A stretch of 64,000 nucleotides of DNA from Saprospiraceae bacterium (GTDB lineage: Bacteria; Bacteroidota; Bacteroidia; Chitinophagales; Saprospiraceae), in the NCBI GenBank assembly GCA_016717105.1, contig JADKGF010000014.1:70040-134039 (forward strand), written 5' to 3'. The notes below the pieces were generated by a model. It ran no database searches, had not been told where the DNA came from, and was given only the letters and a program-made list of their open reading frames with translations. The translations under genes and the position numbers were made by a program. Below, piece after piece: positions 1-11,376 of this stretch. Within the stretch, counting starts at the first letter, position 1, and each line of letters starts with the position of its first letter.

Positions 1-770
1 ATGTTGATTTTTATGATCATATATTTAATTTTTTTACTTTCATTTGTTAATATAAAGTTCATAGCGTCGGTTTCGCTGCTTAGCCTATATAATTTTAACT
101 TATATTTAATGCTTTATTCTCTAAATTTTTTCATCTTTGTAACCACTCAAGATATTAACGCACAATATATTTAATAATGTTTATGAAACATAACCCATCA
201 TAGAAAAAATCTAAACCTAATCTATAGCTTGCACAGTTAAGTGATGTAAATATGCAGACTTAAACAACCAAAGATATACAATTAGTGGAAAATCATTGGA
301 AATTTTAAAAAAAGTTAATTAGAACATCAAGCCATCAGATATCTTAAAGTAGGAAAATAAAGGGTCAAAAAAAACACTTTAACCAATGTAAATTATACTA
401 TTTCGTTAGTTCCCTTGCATTTGTAATGGAATATTTTCACCTTTGTGGAGCCTGAACCATAACCATCACAGATGAGCCACATGATACATAAAATAGGTAA
501 ATCCATGATATAGAAGTTCAACACCAAATATTTTTTTAAAATTAATATTGTGTTTTGTAGCCATTTAAAAATAAAACTATATATTTGCATAGTAAACCAC
601 AAAAGAAGAAATACAAATAGGCAAAAGAGCACATTTGAGAGAAATACAAATACCACAACATTGAAACTAATATATATGAATGCCGAGTATGTGGATGGAG
701 AAGTCCTATTAGAATTGAAAAAACGTATTCCCTTCTTACAGGAAAGAATGAAAGTTATTAACAATGGATC
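1..770. other. AT-rich stretch with no supported gene
   Basis: Apart from the 58-bp repeat at 434-491, I see nothing here that I can support. Open frames on both strands are short, biased in composition and lack recognisable domains. The frame beginning near 550 runs up to the sorting-domain remnant at 771 and may be a decayed part of the same gene, but its translation matches no family I know. Confidence 0.5.
434..491. repeat. 58-bp exact direct repeat, copy 1 (upp 5' region)
   Basis: This stretch is identical over 58 bases to 4060-4117. The second copy holds the leader, start codon and first codons of upp. In this first copy the same start (ATG AGC CAC ATG) is followed by unrelated sequence and soon by a stop, so it is a displaced 5' fragment of upp. 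The pair brackets about 3.6 kb that carries a broken T9SS surface protein. Confidence 0.9.
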
Positions 771-977
771 AACATTGGAGTTTTCTCCACAGTTAATGAA
801 AATAGTAATTTGACGATTAGTGGTGTTGATGGAAAAATAGTACATTCGGTTAAGGTAAATTTGTCAGAAGGTATAAATTATATAGAATTGCCAGAAATAA
901 ATCAGGCAGGTATTTATATAGCTACTATTTATATTTATAATAATAGTAAGATAGTTTCTGAAAAGTATATCAAGTAA
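771..977 (+). pseudogene. Remnant of a T9SS type A C-terminal sorting domain
   Basis: An open frame without a start codon reads like the last 68 residues of a secreted Bacteroidota protein. It has a short beta segment with VDGKIV (compare the usual D-x-x-G-K), then a GIYIAT-type strand and a basic end (SEKYIK). This is the pattern of the type A sorting domain that directs proteins through the type IX secretion system. The body of the protein is missing: the upstream frame differs and has no recognisable domain. It lies between the 58-bp repeats, next to a second T9SS gene, and may be the tail of a gene replaced by the inserted segment. Confidence 0.6.
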
Positions 978-1073
978 AGTTTAGGAGGCTGTGCGAAAAT
1001 AAACATCACAGCCTTCTATTTTAATTCTCTTATGATGTATTTCTTTTAACTTCCTACATTCAATAATAGTATT

Positions 1074-3902
1074 ATGTCTCTAAAATACTTACGTAATATT
1101 TATTAGTTTCTTCCATATTTGGACTAACTATTTGCTCTGCCCAAACTATTTGGAGATCTAAACCATACACAACAAACCAAGAAATTTGTGAAATTTATAC
1201 ACAAAATTTACAAAATTGTGAAGAAGTGCCATACTGCAAGATTGAAAATTTTTCTTGTGGAGACTTAGTTGTACATCCAAATGGAAATTTCTATGTAATT
1301 GGCAATAGTTATATAAATTTTAATTGGCGGCAAGAAATAAGAGTGTACGACACCTGTCAAATTATAAAAACAATTTTATTACCAGACCAAGTGGCAAACA
1401 TAAATTTAGGACAATATGTGGAATCTCTTTGTGCAGACAAAGATGGTCAAATCTTTATTTCAACAAGCGGAAAAAAAAATATCTATAAATTCGATCCCGA
1501 CACTGAGTTGTTTACCGACCTAGGTGTTTTACCCAATGGAGTGGAAGTTTTTGACTTTACATTTAGAAATGGGAAACTTATATGCATTGGTATTACTTTT
1601 ACCAACTCCTACATAATGGAAATTGATCTTAATGACATAACTCAAAGCAAAGTTTTATTTTCTGATAATAATGGTGCATATTTTGCAAAACTTATCACCA
1701 TCCCGGATTTAAATGACTGCAAAGAATCTGTGACATATATAACTCGAGAGTTAAACAATGGATCTGAAATCGGTATTTTAGATTTTACTGATGAATCATT
1801 TACTTATGTTTGTATGAATGAAGGCACTGGTATGGCTTCCCCACTTGAATTCCTCGCCTCCGACCCTGAGTGCGAATTGCTCTTTGATCTCGACAGAGAC
1901 AATAGCAGCGGTGTATATCCTTATGATTTTCGCAATGAAGGTATTGTTTGCCACACATCTAAGGCAACTTCCATCGTGGACAAAGATGTTTATCTCCACA
2001 CTTCTGCGCTTTGACTTTCACCAATGACAGATACCTACTCTCCCTCACAGGTGATCGGTCCGACGCTGCTTGGATGCAAGCGCTACAAGCCTTGGAGTAT
2101 AGTAATACTAGTGCTACCCCATCAGCGGGCTTGCGCACCATTACATTTACCGCATACAATGCCATCAAAAGCAATCAAGCACAGACATTGATCCGTCTTG
2201 GTACACGCGCTTATGCTGGTAGAGACACTTCCATCGTCATCTGTACATCCACGCAGATAGATGGCTTTTCGCGTCGCATCGGCGGTCAGTCAGGCGGCTA
2301 TTGGTCACCACCATTTGCTATGTCAGATAGTTATGATGCTGCCAAAGATCTAGCAACTACCTATCGATATATTGTGAAAGCAGCGATTGCGGTCCAGATA
2401 CAGCCACCGTCCTGATCGATAGACTTCCGCTCCGTACCCTTAACTTAGGCCCCAACATCTCCCTTTGCCGAGCAGAAAGCCACTCCGTCTCTATACCGAC
2501 CATCACCGGAGACCAAGTGATATGGAGCGATGGCGATACCCAAGCCAATAGGATCTTCAGCACTCCAGGTACCTACATAGTGACTATCACCACCACAGAA
2601 GGATGTACCATAAGCGACTCCATCACCATCTCCCGATCTTACACCAAAATAACCAAATCTACGACTATAGACCTTTGTCAGGGAGAGACTTACGAATATG
2701 GTGGACAAATATATCAAGCAGGCGAGACGATCATCGATAGTCTAGAAGCAACATCAGGCTGCGATACACTTTGGACCGTCACACTGAGCGCTATTGCTGC
2801 ACCTACTATCATCAAAGATACAACCACATGTGATAATGGACCCATCACTTTCCAAGGCAAAACTTACCAAATAGGGGATACTATCATAAGAACTAAAAAT
2901 AGTGCGACTGGTTGCGATACCGTGATGTTAATAGTATATGGTAAGTATGAAAGCAGCATCAAAGGTGTATATGTGGTAGATACATTGGTTTGCAAGGGCT
3001 TGAAAAGTCAAGTTGTATTTGAAAGTAACAATTTCAAAGATTTGATATGGAGCAATGGCGACTTTTCAAAAGTGGCGCAATTTGGTGCTGGGCAGTACTC
3101 GGTACAAGCCATAGATTCTCTAGGTTGTTTACAGACCATACCATTTGAAATCAAATCCTACCCGAGTGTACAATACGAATTACAAAAGATGGATCCAATG
3201 TGCCTACAAGACAATGGAAGTATCACTATCATCAATAAAAACACAGATTTGCCATTCACAACGCAAATCAATGGCATTTTGTCCGATAGTCTGGAAAACC
3301 TTCATGCTGGCAAGTATGATATCATCCTTACAGATACAAATGGATGTGAAACTCAAGACAGTCTCACACTCACCACTGTCAGCGACTTAGAGGTGACTAT
3401 GCCGTCAGAAATAAGTGGCACCATTGGGCAAATCATCTCCATCGCCTACATTTCTTCAGGTGGCAAAATAGATACCATCACCTTCAACCCATCATCGGAT
3501 ATTGCTTGGGCATCAGATAGCATATCGGTAGCCATCACTGGCGATCGAGTTTATAGCATTACCTTCATAGACGAGTATGGATGTACCATCAACAAAACGC
3601 TCAACATCGATGCTGAGATACCATCTATTACCTTAGCCATACCCAATATCATATCATCACAAGCGACTGACCCACAAAACGCCTTGTTCTATCTAAAAGC
3701 CGAAGGAGTAACTTATGATTTATCCATCTACGACCGTTGGGGCAATCTGATCCACAATGTCCAAAAGATCAAAGGTGGTGACCCAACCCAAGCATGGCAG
3801 CCAAGCCGCTCAAAAGTAGGGCAAGGCGTATATGTCTATCTCATTACCATCCATACTGATCAAGGTGTAATAAATAAGTATGGTACAGTAACGGTATTGT
3901 AA
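1074..3902 (+). pseudogene. Secreted surface protein with T9SS type B (gliding-motility) C-terminal domain, frameshifted
   Basis: The proposed start at 1074 begins MSLKYLRN. After a frameshift near 1095 a typical signal peptide core follows (LLVSSIFGLTICSAQ). The N-terminal part (about 1226-2010) resembles a beta-propeller of the SMP-30/NHL kind. A middle region follows, with two cysteine-containing modules of about 45 residues ending in GCDT. The end (about 3600-3902) is a CHU_C/type B sorting domain with the hallmarks IYDRWGN and GVYVYLI. Further frame changes occur near 2010 and 2380. In each case the protein continues sensibly in a new frame, for example DCGPDTATVLID after 2380. The product would be exported by T9SS and attached to or released from the cell surface. 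I cannot tell sequencing errors from true decay. The flanking 58-bp repeats suggest the segment was inserted or duplicated. Confidence 0.75.
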
Positions 3903-4059
3903 AAAATCTGTGAAATCTTAGTCTGAAAATACATTTGTTTTCTTTTATCAAATTATATTGACTACAAGATCACAGCGTCTAATGTGAAGGTTTGGTTCTA
4001 ATTTTTATCTAGTTTAAAAATGATCATTTCCTGGCAAAAATAGATATTCTCAAAATAAT

Positions 4060-4117
4060 TTTTCACCTTTGTGGAGCCTGAACCATAACCATCACAGATG
4101 AGCCACATGATACATAA
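4060..4117. repeat. 58-bp exact direct repeat, copy 2 (genuine upp 5' end)
   Basis: This is identical to 434-491. Here the start codon at 4098 continues into full-length upp, so this is the functional copy. A CACCTTTG hexamer-like element inside the repeat resembles the Bacteroidota -7 box, so the repeat may carry the upp promoter and copy 1 may be a stray promoter. Confidence 0.9.
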
Positions 4118-4757
4118 TCTTTCTTCGCAAAATACCATTGCAAATCATTACCTTGCACAGCTTCGTGATGTCAATGTCCAGAACAACAGACTCCTATTTC
4201 GCAAGAATATGGAGCGATTGGGCAATATCTTTGCTTACGAAATCAGTAAATTATTGCCATATAATCAAGTGGACGTAGAGACACCGCTTGGTATTGCCAA
4301 AACCAATCTCTCGGATTCAAAAATAATTCTCTGCACAATCCTCAGAGCAGGTCTGCCATTGCATCAGGGATTGTTGGATTATTTTGATGAAGCTGGAAAT
4401 GCTTTTGTGGCAGCATACCGCAAAACTCATAAAGATGGGACCTTTGAGATCAGTCTCGAATACATCACTTGTCCTGATCTGACCGATGCCACTCTCATCA
4501 TTTCCGATCCGATGTTGGCTACTGGATCTTCCATCCAAAAGACCATCGAGTCATTGGAAGAATATGGGCAGTATTCCCAACTGCACATCGTTTCTATCAT
4601 AGCATCATCGTACGGTGTGAAGCAGATGCGCCGCTTATTTCCAAAAGCGCACTTGTGGATGGCTGCTGAAGATGACGAACTTACCGCAAAATCGTACATC
4701 GTACCGGGCTTAGGTGATGCAGGTGATTTGGCTTTTGGCAAAAAATTACAGGAGTAA
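4098..4757 (+). CDS. upp: Uracil phosphoribosyltransferase
   Basis: Converts uracil and PRPP to UMP in pyrimidine salvage; cytosolic. The 219-residue length is usual for the family. Visible motifs are ILRAGLPLHQG near residues 80-90, the PRPP loop DPMLATGSS near 138, and the uracil-binding C-terminus YIVPGLGDAGDLAFG near 200. The ATG at 4098 was chosen because it lies within the conserved leader repeat; a second ATG at 4107 would remove only three residues. The gene is followed after 85 bases by a rhomboid gene on the same strand. The 5' end (58 bp) is duplicated 3.6 kb upstream. Confidence 0.95.
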   Translation: MSHMIHNLSSQNTIANHYLAQLRDVNVQNNRLLFRKNMERLGNIFAYEISKLLPYNQVDVETPLGIAKTNLSDSKIILCTILRAGLPLHQGLLDYFDEAGNAFVAAYRKTHKDGTFEISLEYITCPDLTDATLIISDPMLATGSSIQKTIESLEEYGQYSQLHIVSIIASSYGVKQMRRLFPKAHLWMAAEDDELTAKSYIVPGLGDAGDLAFGKKLQE

Positions 4758-4842
4758 TTTTAAAATTCTTTGCAATAATACTAAACGAATCAAAAGCCAA
4801 GATTACATTTTAGGATTTCAAAAATTCATAATTTAAGAGAAA

Positions 4843-5386
4843 ATGGCACTTAAAATAAAATGGAATGCACCAGTTGTACTCACTTTTGCTTTGATTTGCA
4901 CTAGTGTTTATGTTGCGGATAAGTTTTTGATGGGTGCGTTGATGCCATTTTTTACTGTCTATCCTTCGATGAATTGGTCCAATCCGCTATCATTATTGAG
5001 CTTGGTGACGCATTGCATAGGCCATGCCAATTTGGAACATTTACTGGGCAATCTGACATTTATCTTACTGCTTGGCCCTATCATAGAAGAAAAATACGGC
5101 TCATCAAAGCTGATCTACATGATGCTTATTACCTCACTCGTCACGGGCCTTATCAATGTCTTTTTTTTCGATACAGGGCTGATGGGCGCAAGTGGCATAG
5201 TATTTATGATGATCTTATTGGTATCGTTTACCAATGTATCTGCTGGTGAGATTCCCATCACCTTTATCTTGGTCGCCATCCTATTTGTAGGCAAAGAATT
5301 CCTGCAAAAGGTGAAGTCAATCAAAGCCCACGAGCTTTGGCGGTATCTGTGGCAGCATCTTTGGGTTCAATGGAGCGAGGAAATAG
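4843..5386 (+). pseudogene. Rhomboid family intramembrane serine protease, one frameshift
   Basis: A membrane protein of about 180 residues that would cut substrates within the bilayer. Visible are an HIGHANLEHLLGN-like first catalytic loop (H-x-x-N near residues 63-70) and GASGIVFM with the catalytic serine near 112. As read, the frame changes near 5336 and ends in an unrelated tail at 5421. Removing one T from the CTTTGG at about 5335-5339 restores a normal rhomboid end, KAHELGGICGSIFGF, with the catalytic histidine, stopping at 5386. The defect is therefore one inserted base, quite possibly a sequencing error. A second, intact rhomboid is at 60759. Confidence 0.85.
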
Positions 5387-5453
5387 GAATGAAACTTTAT
5401 ACAATTTCTAAGATTCAATAATATTTCACATACACCTCGAAATACATTTTATA

Positions 5454-5482
5454 TTGATTGTAAAATTGATATCGTATTTTTG
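5454..5482 (+). promoter_or_regulatory. Bacteroidota-type promoter for the aspartokinase gene
   Basis: TTG at 5454-5456 is followed after 18 bases by TATTTTTG at 5475-5482, matching the Bacteroidota -33/-7 pattern (TTG, 17-23 bases, TAnnTTTG). It lies 26 bases before the start codon. Confidence 0.65.
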
Positions 5483-5507
5483 CGGCCATTTTAAATAATT
5501 TTTCAGC

Positions 5508-7956
5508 ATGCGTATATTAAAATTTGGCGGATCATCCGTTGCCAATGCAGATCGGATTCAACAGATTTTTTCAATCATCCAACCTAGAATCTCATCTGGT
5601 GAAAAAATGGCCATTGTTTTCTCAGCATTCGGTGGCGTCACAGATATGCTTATAGAAATGAGTGTATTGGCCAGCCAAGGCAAAAAGAAATATCAACTAC
5701 TTTTTCAACAATTTACAGAGAGACATAATCTGGCCGCAAAAGAACTTTTGAGCAAGGTTTTAATATGATCTTACCATTGCTCAACGAAAATCATGACACA
5801 TTGCTCGACTTACTAAAAGGCATATTTTTGGTCAGAGAAGCGTCACCCGTACGATGGATTATGTTTTAAGCTTCGGAGAGCGAAATTCTAATTTTATTAT
5901 TTCAAAAGCTTTTACTGAGAAAGGCTTGGATTCCGTATATCTCGATGCGCGCAACATTATTAAAACCAACAAAGATTTTGGCGCTGCTAAGGTAAATTTT
6001 AAATTGACAGATAAGGCTATTGTCGATTACTTTGCTGAGCACAATCATAGTTTGCAGATAGTGACTGGATTTATAGGATCTGATGTAGGTGGATTGACGA
6101 CAACATTGGGTCGTGGTGGATCTGATTATACTGCAGCCATACTCGCAGGCGCATTGGACGCTGAAGTGTTAGAGATATGGACAGATGTAGATGGTGTCCT
6201 TACTTGTGATCCACGCAAGGTCAAACAAGCTTTTACCATACCGCAACTTAGCTATGCCGAGGCAATGGAGATGTCGCATTTCGGGGCCAAAGTTATCTAT
6301 CCGCCTACAATCCAGCCAGCTTTGCGAAAAGGCATTCCTATTTATATCAAAAATACCTTTAATCCAGGTTTTATTGGTACTAGAATCCATAAAGAACACG
6401 ACGCTACATTCAAATCCACCATCAAAGGAATCAGTTCTTTGGGTAATTTATCCCTAATTCGTCTTCAAGGTAGTGGCATGATGGGCGTACCAGGTGTTTC
6501 TGGAAGATTATTTACAGCTTTGGGTAAAGAAAAAATCAATGTTATCCTCATCACACAAGCATCCTCAGAGCATTCTATAAGTATTGCAGTCTCTGACAAG
6601 GAAGCCAAAAGCGCCATAGAAGCCATCAGTGAAGAATTCGGTAAAGAAATAGAAGATGGACTGATCGAAAATGTAAAAGCAGAAAATGACCTTTGTGTGG
6701 TGGCTATCATCGGTGAACAAATGAAAAATGTGCCTGGTGTAGCTGGAAGGCTTTTCGAAGGTCTAGGCAAAAACGGTATTAATGTCATCGCCATAGCACA
6801 AGGTAGCTCTGAGTTGAACATCTCCTTTGTGATCAATAAAAGTGATGAAGGCAAAGCACTGAATGCGATTCACGATTCATTTTTCTTATCAGATACCAAA
6901 CGTATCCATGTGTTTATGATCGGTGCTGGCCTCATCGGTGGTACGCTTTTGCAGCAAATGGAAGAACAGAAGGATATACTTCGAGCGCAAAATGGATTGG
7001 AGATCAAGGTGTGCGGTATAGCCAATACCAAAAAAATGGTTTTTGATGAAAATGGTATCCAATTGTCCGATTGGAAAAATATACTTACATCAAGTAATGA
7101 GTCTTCAGACCCAAAATTATTTGTGGACAGAATGATTTCTATGAACTTAGCCAATACGATTTTTATCGATAACACAGCTGATACACAGATACCTGATTTA
7201 TATAAAAAAATATTTGAAGCCAGTATTTCTGTTGCTACACCCAATAAGATTGCCGCTTCATCAGTTTATGACAACTATCTGTCTCTTAAGCAATTGGCAC
7301 GAAAGCACAATGTAGAATTTCTTTTCGAAACCAATGTAGGTGCTGGGCTACCCGTCATTTCCACCATGAGAAATCTGATACATAGCGGAGACAGAATCAT
7401 CAAAATAGAGGCTGTACTTTCGGGTTCGGTATCATTCATTTTCAATAATTTTGATGGTACTAAGCCATTCAGTCAGTTGGTAAATGAAGCCAAAGAATTG
7501 GGTTATACAGAGCCAGATCCAAGGGATGATTTATCTGGTGCCGATGTCAAAAGAAAGATCACCATCTTGGCACGAGAAGCTGGCTATGCCGTCAACACTG
7601 ATGAAGTAAGTATAAATCCTATTTTGCCGGATAACTGTATGCAAGCAACAAGTGTGGATGCGTTTTTTACAATATTAAAGCAAGAAGATGCCTATTTCAA
7701 CGAAATGCTGACTAAGGCAAGACAAGCTGGTGGATCGCTCCGATTTATTGCGAAAGCAGAAAATGGAAAAGTATCTTGTGGCGTAGAAACCGTGACTACA
7801 GATAGTCCATTCTACAACCTTGGTGGCAGTGACAATATGATTGTATTCACTACTCAGCGATACAAGCAGCGACCATTGGTAGTGCGTGGTCCAGGTGCAG
7901 GCGCCGAAGTCACCGCTGCTGGGATATTTGCCGAGATTATTAGTGCAGGTAGCTAA
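5508..7956 (+). pseudogene. thrA: Bifunctional aspartokinase/homoserine dehydrogenase, two frameshifts near the N-terminus
   Basis: Catalyses the first and third steps of the threonine/methionine branch from aspartate. The N-terminus MRILKFGGSSVAN is the aspartokinase signature. Frame changes near 5757 and 5848 separate 5508-5768, a middle piece reading KGIFLVREASP, and the large frame from 5854, which begins with the conserved VLSFGER. Two ACT-type regulatory stretches follow (around 6460-6880, each with PGVxGRLF and a later SSE). Then comes the homoserine dehydrogenase part: dinucleotide-binding IGAGLIGG near 6925 and the catalytic region with LSGSVSFIFN and LGYTEPDPRDDLSGADV near 7500. No thrB or thrC follows. 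The two shifts are within 95 bases, and the rest of the gene is perfectly kept, which favours sequencing error. Confidence 0.9.
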
Positions 7957-7974
7957 GAATTACACTTTTCGTTC

Positions 7975-9390
7975 TTACTCCTTGATTTCTATTTCTTGAC
8001 CAGGTGACGGAATGTCTATCATGCCCATACCCTGCTCGATGAGAAATTGTTTGAAATTGAGTTGTGTTTCTGGCTCACCATGGACCAAAAAAATCTTCTT
8101 GACATTGCCTTTTTGATTATAAATGAAATCTCGCATCTCATCTCTATCGCCGTGCGCAGAGAAGGAATCCATGATTTTCACTTCGGCTCTTACTATTTTT
8201 TCTTCATCAAAAATATTGATCGTTTTGGCACCTGTCCGCAAGACACCACCAGGTGTTTCGGGTGAGCAATATCCTACGATAAGAAATGTATTATTTGGAT
8301 TTTCGATGTTATTGAACAAGTGATGTTTTACTCTACCCGCATTCATCATACCAGAAGCTGAGATGATAATACATGGCTCCTTCGTAAAATTGAGTGCTTT
8401 TGAATCTTCTACATCCTTAATATACACCAGGTTACTGAATCCAAATGGATTGCTATCTACTGAAAGATATTCATTGGTCTCTTTGTCAAAACACTCTGGA
8501 TGCAATCCAAAAATATGGGTAACATTTACGGCCAATGGGCTATCGACATATATTTTTATCTTTGGTAAGAGGCCGGCAGTTTCCATCTTGTCTAGCATAT
8601 AGACGATCTCTTGCGTACGTCCGAGACTAAATGCAGGAATGATGAGCTTGCCCTTTTTCTCCACACATGCCTTTTTTATCACTTCCAAAAACTGGGCTGA
8701 TTGTTCGGGACCTGATTCGTGTAGGCGATCACCATAAGTGGATTCACAAATCAAATAATCGACCATCGGCATAGGTACTGGATCACGGAGAATAGGTCTA
8801 TCAGGTCTTCCGATATCTCCTGTAAATCCGATAATGGTTTCCTTTCCGTTTTCATTGATTTTCAATGTGACCGATGCACTGCCTAAAATATGTCCTGCAT
8901 CCCGAAACATGACTTGCACATTTGGATGAATTTGTTCCCACACATCATAAGGATGACCTTCAAATCGAATCATAGCAGGTGCCACATCTTCACCTATATA
9001 CAAGGGCTCACGAAGCTTTTCCTTTGCTTTTTTGCGTTTTTTTAATACTTTTTCGTTGTGCCAGGTCACATCCATCTCTTGGATTTTGGCACTATCAAGT
9101 AGCATGACAGCACAAAGACTTCGAGTAGCATGAGTAGAATGAATCGGCCCTTTGTACCCATCTTTTACCAATTTGGGCAATCTACCACAATGATCTATAT
9201 GGGCATGAGAAAGTACCACACAATCTATTTCTATTGGCTTGAAGTACCAGTGATTGTTCCAATCCCAAATATTAGTGCCTTTGCCTTGAAAAAGTCCGCA
9301 ATCAAGCAGGATCTTGTATCCATTGTCCAGCTCAATAAGGTGTGAACTACCCGTCACAAACTGTGCTGCTCCGCAAAATCTGATTTTCAT
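7975..9390 (-). CDS. Metallo-beta-lactamase fold hydrolase with beta-CASP domain
   Basis: A 471-residue cytosolic protein of the CPSF73/YSH1-like group of RNA-processing nucleases. The zinc motif HAHIDHCGRLP is near residue 61. Later metal and beta-CASP motifs include FTGDIGRPD near 190, SFSAHGDRDEM near 415 and VHGEPETQ near 438, with a beta-CASP insert of about 200 residues between. The end is a normal RMMBL region. Family knowledge suggests endo- or 5'-exoribonuclease activity; the substrate is not known. It converges with the aspartokinase gene (18 bases apart) and is separated by about 80 bases from the flavin reductase gene on the same strand. Confidence 0.85.
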   Translation of the reverse strand: MKIRFCGAAQFVTGSSHLIELDNGYKILLDCGLFQGKGTNIWDWNNHWYFKPIEIDCVVLSHAHIDHCGRLPKLVKDGYKGPIHSTHATRSLCAVMLLDSAKIQEMDVTWHNEKVLKKRKKAKEKLREPLYIGEDVAPAMIRFEGHPYDVWEQIHPNVQVMFRDAGHILGSASVTLKINENGKETIIGFTGDIGRPDRPILRDPVPMPMVDYLICESTYGDRLHESGPEQSAQFLEVIKKACVEKKGKLIIPAFSLGRTQEIVYMLDKMETAGLLPKIKIYVDSPLAVNVTHIFGLHPECFDKETNEYLSVDSNPFGFSNLVYIKDVEDSKALNFTKEPCIIISASGMMNAGRVKHHLFNNIENPNNTFLIVGYCSPETPGGVLRTGAKTINIFDEEKIVRAEVKIMDSFSAHGDRDEMRDFIYNQKGNVKKIFLVHGEPETQLNFKQFLIEQGMGMIDIPSPGQEIEIKE

Positions 9391-9467
9391 TATTATAAAA
9401 CTTTAGGCAATGATAAGCAATCTTGGGTAAATAACCAATATTACAACTTTCAAATCAAAGAATCCCT

Positions 9468-10319
9468 TCAAACTGTAAGTAAATATAAAGCATCATTTAC
9501 CTTTCCTTCTGCTATTAATTCGGAAGCCATTTGGTGTTTTTCTGCTTCAGATATATTTTTGATGTCATCTGCGGTGAGATTTGTTTCTGATAATTCTGGC
9601 ACTTTTGTCAATGCAGCTAAAGTTGCTATTTCATTTCCAGTAAGGATCTTACTTTCTCTGATTGACTTGGGCAATCCGTCAAATCCTAATGGAATCGCCG
9701 TCACCGATTGATAAATTTCTGATACGGCATCACCACTAGCTCGGACATAGTAATTGCGACCCATACGGCCCATCAAGTCCAGTTTGTGTGGATCCAAGCG
9801 ATCATCATGGATGACGGATTCCGCTACAGCGATCATGGTTACTTCGCAAATGATGAGATGGCCTGCTCCGCCATGTTCTCCTAGTTCGATGATGTCTTTG
9901 ACCTTACATTCCATATTGACAGGTGACTCTAGTACACGAGGTGCTGCTACTGTTTCTGATGGCTCAGGTGTGAGTCCTACTTTTCCAAATTCACTAACTT
10001 CAGAAGGAAACTCTACCGATGCCAAGGACATTTGTCGTACGATGGAATATGGGACTACATTGACAACACACTCTTTATTGACCCGTACATTGTGCAGCGT
10101 ATCTTTGGTTGTATTGTCAGAAACACGTCTATTGGACGAAAAAACTACGATAGGTGGATTGGACGAAAATGCATTAAAAAAGCTGTAAGGCGCTAGGTTT
10201 TGTACGCCATTTTCGTCGAGTGTACTGACAAAAGCAATCGGTCGTGGTGCCACAGCTCCGATGATATATTGGTGTAGGTCTTTGGTTGGTATTTGTCCAG
10301 GGATTATTTTGCGCTTCAT
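9468..10319 (-). CDS. Flavin reductase-like FMN-binding protein (DIM6/NTAB family)
   Basis: About 283 residues. The N-terminal half has the flavin reductase-like split-barrel signature: GAVAPRPIAFVST near residue 24, NLAPYSFFNAFSSNPP near 44 and KECVVNVV near 85. It probably binds FMN and acts as an NAD(P)H flavin oxidoreductase or the reductase part of a monooxygenase. The substrate cannot be read from the sequence. I chose the ATG at 10319 (MKRKIIPGQIP) because family members start there; an upstream ATG at 10343 would add eight residues. Confidence 0.8.
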   Translation of the reverse strand: MKRKIIPGQIPTKDLHQYIIGAVAPRPIAFVSTLDENGVQNLAPYSFFNAFSSNPPIVVFSSNRRVSDNTTKDTLHNVRVNKECVVNVVPYSIVRQMSLASVEFPSEVSEFGKVGLTPEPSETVAAPRVLESPVNMECKVKDIIELGEHGGAGHLIICEVTMIAVAESVIHDDRLDPHKLDLMGRMGRNYYVRASGDAVSEIYQSVTAIPLGFDGLPKSIRESKILTGNEIATLAALTKVPELSETNLTADDIKNISEAEKHQMASELIAEGKVNDALYLLTV

Positions 10320-10665
10320 GGTTTCGGTATTTTTGAAGTGCAAAATTACGGAAAGAATGCGAGATATTTATAAAAGCTGAATGGGTAAAGTTAGGAGAAG
10401 TATTTGGGTTGAAGATATGGAAAACAATACTTTACAACATTGAATTACTATAAAATCATGGACTACCAAAAAAATCCTAAAATAGAAGTTAAGAAAATTG
10501 CGATAATTTTACTAGAATATGTAAATTTGTAACATTGTTCTTGTAAAAAATAGATAACAGTGAGAAGTATCCATTTTTCTTTTTAAATAATATTTGATTA
10601 AAGAAATAAAGATAAAAAATGGATAGACAAAACGCAAATAAATTTAAATAATCAAACAAAGCATA
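10320..10665. other. Intergenic region between divergent genes
   Basis: About 345 AT-rich bases between a leftward flavin reductase gene and a rightward lipoprotein gene. It must hold both promoters, but I see no convincing TAnnTTTG element, repeat or small gene. Confidence 0.4.
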
Positions 10666-11205
10666 ATGAAGCTACTTTATAATCTAATTTGTATTGCTTT
10701 AATGTTTTCAATATCATGTACTCATAAAAGCAAAGGGTCAATTTTGACTAAAAATCAACTTGACCCAATTATGGAAGAAGAAATCGATGATGCGGATTTA
10801 GAACAAGAAGTGAATAGTGCAAGGAAATTAGCAATGGACTTATTGGATATTGAATTAGCTAATCAATTGGGATTACATGAAGTTTATTTACATGAAGAAC
10901 CATTAGCCATTAATTTTACTCATGAGAATGGCAATCTTTTATCATTTGAAGCGGTAAACATAGATAATTCTAATATTGAAAAATATTTATTATCAGACCT
11001 AGATTCAAATTATAAAATTCAAGACTTAAATATAGGCAATCGAATTATAAAATATACAATAGATAATTCAGGCCAAAAGTCAATAATTACATCTATATTA
11101 TCATGTAATAAAACTGGTAAGATCATCAAAATGAAATTATTTTTTAAAGGTAATGCAGGTAATTTATTAGAAGAATATTCGAAATTAATGTTGTGTAATA
11201 ACTAA
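10666..11205 (+). CDS. Hypothetical lipoprotein
   Basis: A 179-residue protein with a lipoprotein signal: MKLLYNLICIALMFSISC, with the lipobox cysteine at residue 18. An acidic segment follows (EEEIDDADLEQE) and then a small, probably alpha/beta domain. I recognise no family. It is probably anchored in the inner or outer membrane facing the periplasm. The codon use is very AT-rich, as in the next gene, and the two may belong to the accessory island that extends to 21.8 kb. Confidence 0.65.
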   Translation: MKLLYNLICIALMFSISCTHKSKGSILTKNQLDPIMEEEIDDADLEQEVNSARKLAMDLLDIELANQLGLHEVYLHEEPLAINFTHENGNLLSFEAVNIDNSNIEKYLLSDLDSNYKIQDLNIGNRIIKYTIDNSGQKSIITSILSCNKTGKIIKMKLFFKGNAGNLLEEYSKLMLCNN

Positions 11206-11376
11206 GATAATGGAAACTTAATTAATTGAAATCGAATATGTAAGTTCGGATTAGTGAATATTGTAAAATGTATAATATTTCTTGAATCCTTAGATTATTT
11301 ATACAATTTAGCTGTTATCAAAATAGTTCTAATAATGTAGGATTTAGATTTTAGTTTGCAATAAAACATTTAAAAA

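Noticed and set aside
393..845. 150-residue - strand open frame
   Set aside because: Low-complexity F/I/L-rich product with no domain, overlapping the sorting-domain remnant on the other strand and including the 58-bp repeat; best seen as chance in AT-rich DNA.
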